64,000 bases of DNA from Bacteroidales bacterium (lineage in GTDB: Bacteria > Bacteroidota > Bacteroidia > Bacteroidales > WCHB1-69): assembly GCA_017633255.1 (NCBI GenBank), contig JAGBPS010000040.1, positions 1-64,000 on the forward strand, in the 5' to 3' direction. The translations under genes were made by a program, and so were the position numbers. Positions 8,171 through 16,860 of this stretch are shown one piece after another; positions within the stretch are counted from its first letter, which is position 1, and each line of letters opens with the position of its first letter. Below the pieces are notes generated by a model, which had not been told where the DNA came from, did not search any database, and saw only the letters and a list, made by a program, of their open reading frames with translations.

Positions 8171-9358
8171 TTATTTTTCTAATTCATTGATTTTCTTGAC
8201 TATCTCGTCATATTTAGGAGATTTTTTTCTGGCATAAATCTGCTTCATTGCCGTCAGCACATTCAGGTCGTTGGCATCGTAGCTCATTGCCTCCTCGAAA
8301 AAGCGTTCCGCCTCATCCAGATAGTTGTTGGCCTTGGCCTGATGTACCGCCGCCTCACTGTTGGCTCCCGCCACCTTTAACTCATTCGCTTTCATATCGT
8401 TCTCATTAAAGAGGTAATAAGTGCAAACGCCTAAATTATAGACTACCACATAGCTGTTGGGGTTTAAGCGATAGGCTTTTCTCAACAGTTTTTCCGCCTC
8501 GGCATAATTTTTCTCCTTGATATAGAAATTGGCGATATTGACTGTAGCATCAGCATTATTATAAACCGAAGCCGGCAGGTTCTTCAGCAGCTGACGGGCC
8601 TTTACAGAATCATTAATCCAATAGTAATAGTCCACTTGTGCCACCAACACATTGGCATCATCAGGATTCTTGGCCAGAGCCTGGTCCAGCATGGATTTCA
8701 CCCTGGCTTTGTCTTCTTTCTGTTTGTACTGCTCTATCAATCTGACCAAAACATTCGGATTGGTGGAACCGTCCTTCACCGCTTTTTCATAATAGACAAC
8801 CGCCTGATCAGGCTGATTCAGATTCTCCAAAGCGACAGCATAATAGTAATACAACTCTCCATTCAAAGGATATTCTGGAGGAGTCTTCATCTCATAGCTG
8901 GCGATACCCTTTTCCAAAGTGGCCTTTCCCGCTGCGAAGTCATTGGCTATCAACTGGTCAACACCACGCACAAGCAGCAACGAGTACAGCTTTGGCAAAG
9001 CATCATCGGGTGACAGCATTTCAAAGCCTTCTATGTTCTTATTCAGCTCTTTAGCCTTCACAAAAGCGTCGTAAGCTTCGATGGGAGCATCGGGGAACTT
9101 AATCACCGCATTGTTGTCATTCTGCTTGGCCATGTATTCCTGATTCGCCAAATAGAAATAGATATTGCCCTTGTACAACCATGTCTGTGCCTTGGCAGAC
9201 AATTTCTCGTTCTGCACACACAAATCAATGGCCTCTTTCGCTTTCACATATTCTTTTTCATAGAAATGATTATAAGCATTGGTCAACGAAGCCTTCTGCG
9301 CATTGAGTAAAAGCACCGAACAGAGCAGCAGCAAGGTCAAAAAAGATTTTGTTTTCAT
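8171..9358 (-). CDS. Periplasmic TPR protein (proximal of two)
   Basis: A 395-residue exported TPR protein with a signal peptide (MKTKSFLTLLLLCSVLLLNAQ). It has at least five recognisable repeats, among them QPDQAVVYYEKAVKDGSTNPNV, NYAEAEKLLRKAYRLNPNS and EAERFFEEAMSYDAND. It begins 3 bases after the gyrA stop and is surely co-transcribed with gyrA, although its job must be outside the cytoplasm. A gyrA-TPR neighbourhood is, to my knowledge, common in Bacteroidales. The paralogous gene follows 22 bases downstream. Function beyond protein-protein contact is unknown. Confidence 0.85.
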   Translation of the reverse strand: MKTKSFLTLLLLCSVLLLNAQKASLTNAYNHFYEKEYVKAKEAIDLCVQNEKLSAKAQTWLYKGNIYFYLANQEYMAKQNDNNAVIKFPDAPIEAYDAFVKAKELNKNIEGFEMLSPDDALPKLYSLLLVRGVDQLIANDFAAGKATLEKGIASYEMKTPPEYPLNGELYYYYAVALENLNQPDQAVVYYEKAVKDGSTNPNVLVRLIEQYKQKEDKARVKSMLDQALAKNPDDANVLVAQVDYYYWINDSVKARQLLKNLPASVYNNADATVNIANFYIKEKNYAEAEKLLRKAYRLNPNSYVVVYNLGVCTYYLFNENDMKANELKVAGANSEAAVHQAKANNYLDEAERFFEEAMSYDANDLNVLTAMKQIYARKKSPKYDEIVKKINELEK

Positions 9359-9361
9359 AAA

Positions 9362-11938
9362 TTATTCGTTGGTATTGGTTTCTTCAGTTTCTTCGACTTG
9401 ATTTTCGGTCTCGGGATTAATCACTTCACCCTCGGCACCCTCAACAGGAGTTCCTTCAGTGGGGGCACCCTCTGCAGTTTCTTCCTCTTCGTCATCGGCA
9501 CGAGGCACGCGGGAAACAGCAGCGATGGCATCCTTGGAACCCAGATTGATCAGGCGCACACCCTGGGTGGCACGACCCAGCACTCGGATGGTATCCACAT
9601 GCAGACGGATAGCAATACCCGACTTGTTGATAATCATCAAGTCATCCTCGTCGGTTACCTTCTTGATGGCAATCAGGCCACCGGTCTTTTCCGTGATATT
9701 GATGGTCTTCACACCCTTACCACCACGGTTGGTGATACGGTAATCGTCTACCACAGAACGTTTTCCATAACCATTCTCAGAAACCACCATCACATTGCAC
9801 TCGGGCTCATCCAAGCAGATGATACCGACCACGCGGTCGTCTTCGTTAGCCAGGGTTGCACCCTTCACACCTGAAGCGTTACGACCCATCGGACGTACAG
9901 TCTGTTCATTGAAACGAACAGCCTTGCCAGATTTCAGTGCCAGCATCACTTCGTTGCTACCATTGGTCAAGCAGGCATCCAACAGGTGGTCGCCCTCGCG
10001 CACCGAAATAGCGATGATACCATTGGCTCTCGGACGGGAATAAGCCTCCAGAGACGTTTTCTTGATGATACCTTTTTCAGAGCAAAGGATGATATAATTA
10101 TTGTTGATATAGTTCTCATCCGTCAGATCCTTCACATTGATGACAGCCTTGATTTTATCGTCGCCATCAATATTGATCAGGTTCTGGATAGCACGGCCCT
10201 TGGAGGTCTTTGTGCCTTCCGGAATCTCGAACACTCTCAACCAGAAACACTTACCCTTCTCCGTAAAGAAGAGCATGTAATTATGGTTGGTTGCGATATA
10301 CAACTTCTCGATGAAGTCCTCCTCGCGGGAGCTGCTACCCTTGGAGCCACGTCCGCCACGGTTCTGGGCACGATATTCGCTCAACAAGGTACGTTTGATA
10401 TAGCCCAAATGAGAAATGGTAATCACCACTTCTGAGTCGGCGAAATTGTCTTCAATCTTGAAATCAGAAGAAGCGGAATATTCTATTCTTGACAGACGCT
10501 CGTCGCCATATTTGGCCTTCATTTCCAGCACTTCTTCCTTCACCACCTGCATACGCATGTGCTCGTCGGCAATCAAAGCGCGCAGATACTCAATACGTTT
10601 CATCAGCTCATCATACTCGTTCTGCAGTTTGTCGCGTTCGAGTCCCGTAAGCTGACGGAGACGCATCTCCACGATAGCGGCTGCCTGGATTTCAGAGAAA
10701 TCATACTGGGTCATCAGGCCCGTCTTGGCCTCATCCACAGACTTGGAAGCACGAATCAGGGCGATGATCTCGTCAATGATATCCAGCGCTTTCAACAAGC
10801 CTTCCAAAATATGGGCACGTGCCTCGGCTTTCTTCAGGTCGAACTGGGCACGGCGCAACACCACAGAGTGACGGTGTTTCACATATTCTGCAATCAGTTC
10901 CTTGAGGTTCAAGGTCATAGGACGACCATTGACCAATGCCACATTGTTCACGCTGAATGAAGCCTGCAGAGAAGTGTATTGGTAAAGTTTGTTCAGCACC
11001 ACATTGGCCACAGCCTCACGTTTCAGGTCGTAAACAATACGGGTACCGTTACGCTTGTTGGTCAGGTTTTCGATATTGGTGATACCTTCAATCTTGCCCT
11101 CTTTCACCAACTCAGCGGTACGTTTAATCATCTCTGAGGGGTTGGTCATATAAGGCAGGGAAGTCACCACAATCTTGCTCTTGCCGTCATGGTCTTCAAT
11201 TTCCGCATCACCACGCATCACGATACGGCCACGGCCAGTCTCGAAAGCCTCGCGCACGCCGTCGTAACCATAAATCGTACAGCCACTCGGGAAATCTGGA
11301 GCCTTGACATACTGCATCAGTTCTGAAACGGTAATTTCAGGATTGTCGATATAAGCAGCAATACCGTCGCACACTTCGGACAGGTTGTGAGGCGGCATAT
11401 TGGTAGCCATACCCACCGCGATACCAGAAGAGCCATTCACCAGCAGAGCAGGGATTTTGGAGGGCAGCACTGTCGGTTCCTCGAGGGAGTCGTCAAAGTT
11501 AAGGCTCATATCCACCGTATCTTTTTCGATATCGGCCAGCATTTCCTCTGCCATTTTGCGGAGGCGCGCCTCGGTGTAACGCATAGCGGCGGGGCTGTCA
11601 CCATCAACAGAGCCAAAGTTACCCTGGCCATCCACGAAGGGATAGCGCAGTGACCATGGCTGGGCCATACGCACCATAGCGTCATAGACGGCGGTATCTC
11701 CGTGCGGATGGTACTTACCCAGCACCTCACCCACGATTCTCGCTGATTTCTTGTAAGGCTTGCCTGCGACAATGCCCATATCCCACATTGCGTATAATAT
11801 TCTTCTATGGACCGGTTTCATACCATCCCTTGCATCCGGTAAAGCACGCGCCACAATGACTGACATTGAGTAGTCAATATAGGCGGTTTTCATCTGGTTT
11901 TCGATGTTTACCCGTACAATTTTTTCTCCTTCTGCCAT
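9362..11938 (-). CDS. gyrA: DNA gyrase subunit A
   Basis: An 858-residue GyrA. With GyrB it introduces negative supercoils into DNA by an ATP-driven double-strand passage. The breakage-reunion domain has the catalytic Tyr121 in [12 protein letters not shown]. The quinolone-determining region reads [15 protein letters not shown] with Thr82 and Asp86; Thr at this place is wild type in several bacteria, so resistance cannot be claimed. The C-terminal pinwheel begins with a GyrA box ([10 protein letters not shown]) that allows DNA wrapping, and the chain ends in a long acidic Glu/Thr tail (from about residue 815). It heads an operon with two exported TPR proteins. No perfect -7 box is visible; TATCTTTTC on minus near 12009-12016 is a near match. 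Confidence 0.98.
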   Translation of the reverse strand: MAEGEKIVRVNIENQMKTAYIDYSMSVIVARALPDARDGMKPVHRRILYAMWDMGIVAGKPYKKSARIVGEVLGKYHPHGDTAVYDAMVRMAQPWSLRYPFVDGQGNFGSVDGDSPAAMRYTEARLRKMAEEMLADIEKDTVDMSLNFDDSLEEPTVLPSKIPALLVNGSSGIAVGMATNMPPHNLSEVCDGIAAYIDNPEITVSELMQYVKAPDFPSGCTIYGYDGVREAFETGRGRIVMRGDAEIEDHDGKSKIVVTSLPYMTNPSEMIKRTAELVKEGKIEGITNIENLTNKRNGTRIVYDLKREAVANVVLNKLYQYTSLQASFSVNNVALVNGRPMTLNLKELIAEYVKHRHSVVLRRAQFDLKKAEARAHILEGLLKALDIIDEIIALIRASKSVDEAKTGLMTQYDFSEIQAAAIVEMRLRQLTGLERDKLQNEYDELMKRIEYLRALIADEHMRMQVVKEEVLEMKAKYGDERLSRIEYSASSDFKIEDNFADSEVVITISHLGYIKRTLLSEYRAQNRGGRGSKGSSSREEDFIEKLYIATNHNYMLFFTEKGKCFWLRVFEIPEGTKTSKGRAIQNLINIDGDDKIKAVINVKDLTDENYINNNYIILCSEKGIIKKTSLEAYSRPRANGIIAISVREGDHLLDACLTNGSNEVMLALKSGKAVRFNEQTVRPMGRNASGVKGATLANEDDRVVGIICLDEPECNVMVVSENGYGKRSVVDDYRITNRGGKGVKTINITEKTGGLIAIKKVTDEDDLMIINKSGIAIRLHVDTIRVLGRATQGVRLINLGSKDAIAAVSRVPRADDEEEETAEGAPTEGTPVEGAEGEVINPETENQVEETEETNTNE

Positions 11939-12082
11939 TTTTTCTCTTTTTTTTGATTTTTATGCTTCTTTAAATAATTTAATATCAATTAGTTAGATTA
12001 AAATCTACGAAAAGATAAAAATACAAAAAATTTCGATAGGTTCGGCAGGAAAAGGGAAGTTTTTTTCAAGGATTTATCAACA

Positions 12083-12149
12083 AGCTGTGAGCTGTGGGCG
12101 TTGGGCTGTGAGGTGTGAGCGTTGGGCTGTGAGCCGTGAGCTGTGAGCG
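12083..12149. repeat. Low-complexity array of GCTGTGAG / GTTGGGCTGTG words
   Basis: About 67 bases made of repeated gctgtgagc and gttgggctgtgag units between gyrA and the LD-carboxypeptidase gene. There is no constant spacer, so it is not a CRISPR array, and I see no open frame of interest. Confidence 0.75.
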
Positions 12150-12160
12150 GCCCTCCCTGA

Positions 12161-13120
12161 TTACTCAAACACCAGCGTACAGCGTTTGGGAGTGATGGTC
12201 AAGGTGGCGGGGCAGCCGAGACGGAGGGCATAATTGCATCCACCGTGACCCGCAGGAAAGTCAAAGCAAACCGGATAATCATACTTTCCGCAGAGCTCCA
12301 CAATCACAGCTTCCAAGGTAGTGTCGTAGAAATAATCGTCCACCTTGATTTTTGTCATGCCACCCACTATCAGTCCCTTCAAATTTTTCAGTTTTCCGGC
12401 GCGATCCAAGGCTACTAGCATACGATGGATATGGTAAATATTCTCGCCCACATCTTCGATAAACAATATTTTGCCATCGGTATTGATGGACGACACCGAC
12501 TCCAGCATGGAGTACAAAAGAGACAGATTGCCACCCACCACTGGTGCCGTGGCTTTCCCCGGACGATTCAGGTCATTGGGGGCGAACTCATAGTGCAACG
12601 GTTTACCTTTCAAGGCCTTGATCAAAGACTGATTATACTCATTCTCCATATCGTCCGCATTCATGGTGATGGGCATCACGCTATGCAAAGTAGGATAACC
12701 CAGCGTGTGCAAATGGGAATGAAAAGCTGTGATATCGCTGAAACCGCATATCCACTTAGGGTGCTGGCGGAATGCTGTAAAATCCAGACTGTCTAACAAA
12801 CTGACCGCACCGTAACCACCACGTACACAAACAATTGCCTTCACCTGAGGGTTATCCATCATTTGTTGAACCTCAGCGGTTCTTTGCGCAACTGTCCCCG
12901 CAAAACCCGATGACTCCAAAAAAATTTCCTCAGGGACTATCACATGAAAACCTTTGGACTCAAAAAAACGCAGTCCCAACAAAACCTCCGAAGAGTCTAT
13001 TTTGGCAGACGGTGCCACAAAAGCGATGGTGTCACCCGCATGCAGCTGGGGCATATCCTGTGCGAACAACATCTCTGCCAACGACAAAACCACAACGAAC
13101 AAAAGGACTTTCTTCATCAC
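12161..13120 (-). CDS. LD-carboxypeptidase (S66), exported
   Basis: A 319-residue peptidase of family S66 (LdcA/MccF type), which removes the terminal D-Ala from murein tetrapeptides during peptidoglycan recycling, or cleaves related peptides. Residues 1-21 form a signal peptide (MMKKVLLFVVVLSLAEMLFAQ), so unlike E. coli LdcA this enzyme acts in the periplasm. Family landmarks are VRGGYGA (99-105), nucleophile Ser128 in CGFSDITAF, the Glu of LFIEDVGE and the late His of PAGHGGCNYALRLG, giving a Ser-Glu-His triad. It lies between gyrA and a lipoprotein esterase on the same strand, separated by word-repeat tracts on both sides, so it may have its own promoter. Confidence 0.9.
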   Translation of the reverse strand: MMKKVLLFVVVLSLAEMLFAQDMPQLHAGDTIAFVAPSAKIDSSEVLLGLRFFESKGFHVIVPEEIFLESSGFAGTVAQRTAEVQQMMDNPQVKAIVCVRGGYGAVSLLDSLDFTAFRQHPKWICGFSDITAFHSHLHTLGYPTLHSVMPITMNADDMENEYNQSLIKALKGKPLHYEFAPNDLNRPGKATAPVVGGNLSLLYSMLESVSSINTDGKILFIEDVGENIYHIHRMLVALDRAGKLKNLKGLIVGGMTKIKVDDYFYDTTLEAVIVELCGKYDYPVCFDFPAGHGGCNYALRLGCPATLTITPKRCTLVFE

Positions 13121-13156
13121 AACTTCTTCGCTTTTAGTATTTATAACAACAAACTA

Positions 13157-13228
13157 ATAATCGACCAATTAACCAATTTACCAATTACTAATTTGCTAAT
13201 TAACCAATTTGCTAATTTGCAAATTAAA
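13157..13228. repeat. Low-complexity array of 'aattaaccaatt / tttgctaatt' words
   Basis: Repeated accaatt and ttgctaatt units fill the gap between two minus-strand genes. The array extends into the last codons of the esterase gene, which ends at 13196. Confidence 0.75.
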
Positions 13229-14911
13229 ACCAGCTTCGTTGTTTAGCAAACCTGAGACGGACAACTTATGGACAGGAGCATCTTGGAAAAGGCGTATTTC
13301 GATTTCGTCAGGACTCTGGGACAGGATTACGCCACCCTGCAATTCCCAGTTCGAGTGTTTCACTTCCGAAGAGGTAACATGATAAGACCCGAGCCCACTC
13401 TTCTTCAGTTTCACATCATAAATCAAATCTTCATACAAAAATGCCGTCATCTTTTCCTGAATAAAATAATACACCTCATTCAATTTTCTGTCTTCCCCCT
13501 TCCACGGAGCATGGTCCATGCCTTCCAAGGGATAGAATTTATGATGTACATTTTTCCCTTTCAGCACCTCATGAATCTCGTTGGAACCATACATCTCATC
13601 AAAATACATACTGCTGAGTTTCCCCTTTCCGTTTTTCCCGTTCAGTTGGACAAAAGGATAACCTTTATAGCAAGGCACAACCTTATCGGCGGTACCATGA
13701 AACGACACGATTGATATCGGGTGCGCTATCACATCATCAATTTCGTACAAGGCGCCCCACATGTTGACCAAACCCCTGATTTTCACCTTGTCCGTATAAC
13801 TATTTCCAGAACTGTTCAACGAACCGAATTTTCCCGCAAAATGCTTCTTCAACGTGGATTTCGGGCGGCTTTCATCTGTCATGTACACCATACTCATAGC
13901 TGTGATGGAGCCCGCACTGGAGCCGCCGATATACATCCATTCCTTGTCAATCCTATATTTCTCCGCAAAATGACTCAGAAAACGCATAGCCGCATGGGCA
14001 TCCTGGATAGCTTTGAACGCACAGCGCTGGATGGAAGCTTTCGACATCTCGAAGCCCATACGATAATTGAGGGACACCGCCACATAACCCAACGAAGCCA
14101 GATGGGAGCATTGGGCAATCATTTCACTCTCATGCTTGTCGCCAAAGAAGAAAGCCCCGCCATGAATCAACACCACCAAGGGACGTTTCGTCAAGCTATC
14201 CCCACGCGGAGTGTAAATATCCATGGTCAGGTCCAGATCTTTTTGATTAGAGGCCTTGAAAACATATGGTAACAGCGTCTGGGCATAGCTTTTGTCATCT
14301 GGAATAGAAAGTGAAGTCCACGGACCTACGGCATGACCATACACCACATCTTTTTCACAGTCCACCTCAAACATAGGTTTCTGATAGCGATATGACGACA
14401 ACGCATCTTTTGTCTCTTCGGAATATTTCCGGAAAGAGAAATAAGTTAAGTTTTCCCTATCCAGATTGACCTTGATACAGCGATTGGCCTGAAGCGCCCC
14501 ATTCACCTCATACGAATTATACTGGTATTTCATGTCAAAGAACAGCTCCTTTCCTCCACCGGCGGACCAACGGTAATTTGAGCCATCGGTAATCACCGAA
14601 ATTGTAAACGGCTTTGCCTGCATGTACAAATTGTTGGTATCCACCACATAATACGTTCCCGACAGCTTCTCTTTGGAGCTAAAGCCCACTTTGACGACGC
14701 ACTGGGTTTGTCCGATATTGCCAATGTAAAGGTCTCCGGTTTTCAGTACACACAAATGGGCGGGTTCATCAGGATTCACCACATTTACGGAATCACCTCC
14801 CGCCAGTTCCTCCAACTGGACTTGTTGGTCAACTTTCTTTTTCCGATCACAAGAATTTGCGAACGTTAAAAAAGCTAAAAACAGGATAAGAAGAAGACGT
14901 CTATTTAACAT
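13196..14911 (-). CDS. Lipoprotein alpha/beta-hydrolase (esterase/lipase)
   Basis: A 571-residue hydrolase. MLNRRLLLILFLAFLTFANSC is a lipoprotein signal ending at Cys21. Residues about 35-200 are a beta-rich region without a recognised name. The esterase domain has the oxyanion motif HGGAFFFGD, the nucleophile elbow GGSSAGS and late acid and histidine positions in GTADKVVPCYKG and EGMDHAPWKG. Substrate is unknown; acyl or acetyl esters of sugars are possible. It overlaps rpe by 11 bases, so the two are co-transcribed. The last ten residues (FNLQISKLVN) are encoded by the intergenic word repeat, suggesting the original stop was lost and a new C-terminus was recruited. An alternative reading is a carboxylesterase of the BD-FAE group. 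Confidence 0.85.
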   Translation of the reverse strand: MLNRRLLLILFLAFLTFANSCDRKKKVDQQVQLEELAGGDSVNVVNPDEPAHLCVLKTGDLYIGNIGQTQCVVKVGFSSKEKLSGTYYVVDTNNLYMQAKPFTISVITDGSNYRWSAGGGKELFFDMKYQYNSYEVNGALQANRCIKVNLDRENLTYFSFRKYSEETKDALSSYRYQKPMFEVDCEKDVVYGHAVGPWTSLSIPDDKSYAQTLLPYVFKASNQKDLDLTMDIYTPRGDSLTKRPLVVLIHGGAFFFGDKHESEMIAQCSHLASLGYVAVSLNYRMGFEMSKASIQRCAFKAIQDAHAAMRFLSHFAEKYRIDKEWMYIGGSSAGSITAMSMVYMTDESRPKSTLKKHFAGKFGSLNSSGNSYTDKVKIRGLVNMWGALYEIDDVIAHPISIVSFHGTADKVVPCYKGYPFVQLNGKNGKGKLSSMYFDEMYGSNEIHEVLKGKNVHHKFYPLEGMDHAPWKGEDRKLNEVYYFIQEKMTAFLYEDLIYDVKLKKSGLGSYHVTSSEVKHSNWELQGGVILSQSPDEIEIRLFQDAPVHKLSVSGLLNNEAGFNLQISKLVN

Positions 14912-15554
14912 TTTTTAATTGGCTGATGATTTCTTTAGGATTTCCTTTGGAAAAAATAGCGCTACCTGCCACCAGCACATCTGCGCCGGCATCCACCAAT
15001 GCCTGGGCATTAGACAGATCCACACCACCATCCACTTCAATCAGGCACTCGGATTTGTTGCGTTTGATCATCGCCTTCAGCTCGGCCACGCGATGCAGGC
15101 TACGCTCGATGAAACGTTGTCCACCGAAGCCAGGGTTCACTGACATAATCAGCACCATATCCACATCATTGATGACATCTTCCAGGCCTGCGACTGGCGT
15201 ATGGGGATTCAGCGCGACGCCCGCCAGCATATCGGCATTCTTGATCTGGTAAATCGTACGATGAAGATGCGTGCATGCCTCCCAATGAACAGTCAGTATG
15301 TCGGCACCCATCTCCTTGAAACGCTCCACATAGCGTTCCGGCTGCACGATCATCAGATGCACATCGAGAGGTTTCTCCGCCTGAGAGCGGATGGCCTTCA
15401 CCAGCGGCATACCGTAGGAGATGTTGGGGACAAACACGCCGTCCATGATATCCAAGTGGAACCAGTCGGCATCCGATTCATTCACCATCTGTATATCTTT
15501 AGCCAGATGGCAGAAATCAGCGGAAAGCATTGAAGGGGAAATCAAAGGATTCAT
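14901..15554 (-). CDS. rpe: Ribulose-phosphate 3-epimerase
   Basis: A 217-residue TIM-barrel enzyme that interconverts D-ribulose 5-phosphate and D-xylulose 5-phosphate in the pentose phosphate pathway. Signatures are SMLSADF near the start, WFHLDIMDGVFVPN with metal-binding His and Asp, MSVNPGFGGQ, and the phosphate-binding VDGGVD and VAGSAIF motifs. Length is normal for the family. It is followed by the esterase gene with an 11-base overlap and preceded by a word-repeat tract at 15556-15648. Its substrates link functionally to the transketolase subunit gene at 57580. Confidence 0.96.
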   Translation of the reverse strand: MNPLISPSMLSADFCHLAKDIQMVNESDADWFHLDIMDGVFVPNISYGMPLVKAIRSQAEKPLDVHLMIVQPERYVERFKEMGADILTVHWEACTHLHRTIYQIKNADMLAGVALNPHTPVAGLEDVINDVDMVLIMSVNPGFGGQRFIERSLHRVAELKAMIKRNKSECLIEVDGGVDLSNAQALVDAGADVLVAGSAIFSKGNPKEIISQLKNVK

Positions 15555-15555
15555 A

Positions 15556-15648
15556 TTTAGGTTTTAGGGGTTAGGTTTTAGGTTTTAGGGATTAAGGGTT
15601 AATTTTAAGCACGTAAAGCACTAATCACTAAACCCTAATCACTAATCA
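15556..15648. repeat. Telomere-like TTTAGGG/TTAGG words and 'aatcacta' repeats
   Basis: The left part repeats ttttaggg, ttaggtttt and tagggatta; the right part repeats aatcactaa around ccctaatc, so the two halves are partly complementary (aaccctaa against ttaggg). It fills the gap between rpe and ansA. Confidence 0.75.
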
Positions 15649-16677
15649 CTACTTCGTGGTCATTTCACCGCACATGGTGTGTTGCAGCCAGTATTTGATT
15701 TCATCATCGGGCAGTTCGGTACCGAAGAGGTACATCATCTTGGTAATGGCCGCCTCGGTGGTCATGTCACCACCGCTGATCACACCGCTTTTGTCCAAGC
15801 CCACACTGGTCTCGTACAAGCCCATCTTTACGCCACCGCCATCCTTGCACTGGCTCACATTCAGGATGATAATACCCCGGTCGCTGGCTTCTTTGATCAG
15901 ATTCAGGAACTCGGGATCTGACGGTGCATTACCCGCACCGAAAGTTTCCATCACCACCCCTCGCAAGCCAGGGATAGACAGTACCGAGCGTACCATATTC
16001 TGTGAGATACCCGGGAAGAGTTTCAGCAGGGCGATATTGTCATTCAACTCTTTATGCACCCGCAGCGGTTTCTTTTCCGACTGGTGGATGAAGAAATCGT
16101 TATAATGAATAGTGACACCTACTGTAGCCAGACGGTGATAATTCGGAGAAGCGAAAGCACTAAACTCCTCAGCATTAGCCTTATAGGTTCTATTTCCACG
16201 GAAAAGTGAATTGTCAAAATAAATGCACACTTCCTGAATACGAGGTTCACCGGCACATTCATCGGCGGCAATTTCCACGGCGGTCACAATATTGTCGCGG
16301 CCATCGGTACGCACCGCACCCAATGGCAACTGCGAGCCCGTGAGAATCACCGGCTTAGCCAGATTTTCCAGCATAAAACTCAGGGCTGAGGCAGTATAGG
16401 ACATAGTATCAGTTCCATGCAGGATGACGAAACCGTCGTACGCTTTGTAGTTTTCCCCGATCATCGTCGCCAAACGGACCCAAAAAGCAGGATTAGTGTC
16501 AGACGAGTCAATCAGCGGCAGCAGTGTCTTGAATTCGATATCCGCGTTCAGCAGTTTCAGCATTGGCAGATGGCTGTAAATATCATTGAATTCGAAAGGT
16601 TCGAGGGCTCCATTATCGGGATTATGCATCATGCCGATGGTGCCGCCGGTATATATCAATAATATCTTTTTCTTCAT
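15649..16677 (-). CDS. ansA: Type I L-asparaginase
   Basis: A 342-residue cytoplasmic asparaginase that hydrolyses L-asparagine to aspartate and ammonia. The N-terminus MKKKILLIYTGGTIGMM carries the first catalytic Thr (Thr13), and HGTDTMSYTASALSFML carries the second Thr-Asp pair; KPVILTGSQLPLG is also typical. There is no signal peptide, which fits the cytoplasmic type I enzyme. I start at 16677 because the in-frame ATG at 16698 falls at the predicted transcript start of the -7 box at 16703-16710. It is a monocistronic gene between word-repeat tracts. With DPP5 and the Na+/alanine symporter it points to amino-acid use. Confidence 0.95.
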   Translation of the reverse strand: MKKKILLIYTGGTIGMMHNPDNGALEPFEFNDIYSHLPMLKLLNADIEFKTLLPLIDSSDTNPAFWVRLATMIGENYKAYDGFVILHGTDTMSYTASALSFMLENLAKPVILTGSQLPLGAVRTDGRDNIVTAVEIAADECAGEPRIQEVCIYFDNSLFRGNRTYKANAEEFSAFASPNYHRLATVGVTIHYNDFFIHQSEKKPLRVHKELNDNIALLKLFPGISQNMVRSVLSIPGLRGVVMETFGAGNAPSDPEFLNLIKEASDRGIIILNVSQCKDGGGVKMGLYETSVGLDKSGVISGGDMTTEAAITKMMYLFGTELPDDEIKYWLQHTMCGEMTTK

Positions 16678-16702
16678 ATTTATTAATATTGGAATCAATC
16701 TG

Positions 16703-16710
16703 CAAAAATA
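16703..16710 (-). promoter_or_regulatory. -7 box of ansA (TATTTTTG)
   Basis: Minus-strand TATTTTTG, transcript start near 16695. A TTTG is found 25 bases further upstream, inside a word-repeat tract; the spacing is longer than the usual 19-21. Confidence 0.6.
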
Positions 16711-16720
16711 CGATTTTTTT

Positions 16721-16800
16721 CAATGTGCTAATTAGCAAATGTGCTAATGTGCCAATTATAAATTCAGAATTCAAAATTCAGAATTCAGAGAGACGCATAA
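16721..16800. repeat. Word-repeat tract 'gtgctaat/gtgccaat' and 'aattcagaattcaaa'
   Basis: Repeated gctaatgtgccaat words followed by repeated attcagaattcaaa words, directly upstream of the ansA -7 box. The same words recur at 20023-20080, 22485-22555 and 25720-25755. Confidence 0.7.
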
Positions 16801-16836
16801 ATAAAAACGGGCAGAGGTTTGCACTTCCGCCCGTTT
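16798..16836 (-). terminator. Terminator of the T9SS cargo gene
   Basis: AAACGGGC (16805-16812) pairs with GCCCGTTT (16829-16836); the A-run on the left is a T-run on the minus strand. It lies 25 bases after the stop at 16861. Confidence 0.8.
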
Positions 16837-16860
16837 CATTATATAATGTTATGAGAAAGC

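Noticed and set aside
11650..11720. GyrA Thr82 considered as a quinolone resistance change
   Set aside because: Thr at this position is wild type in several bacteria and the lineage baseline is unknown.
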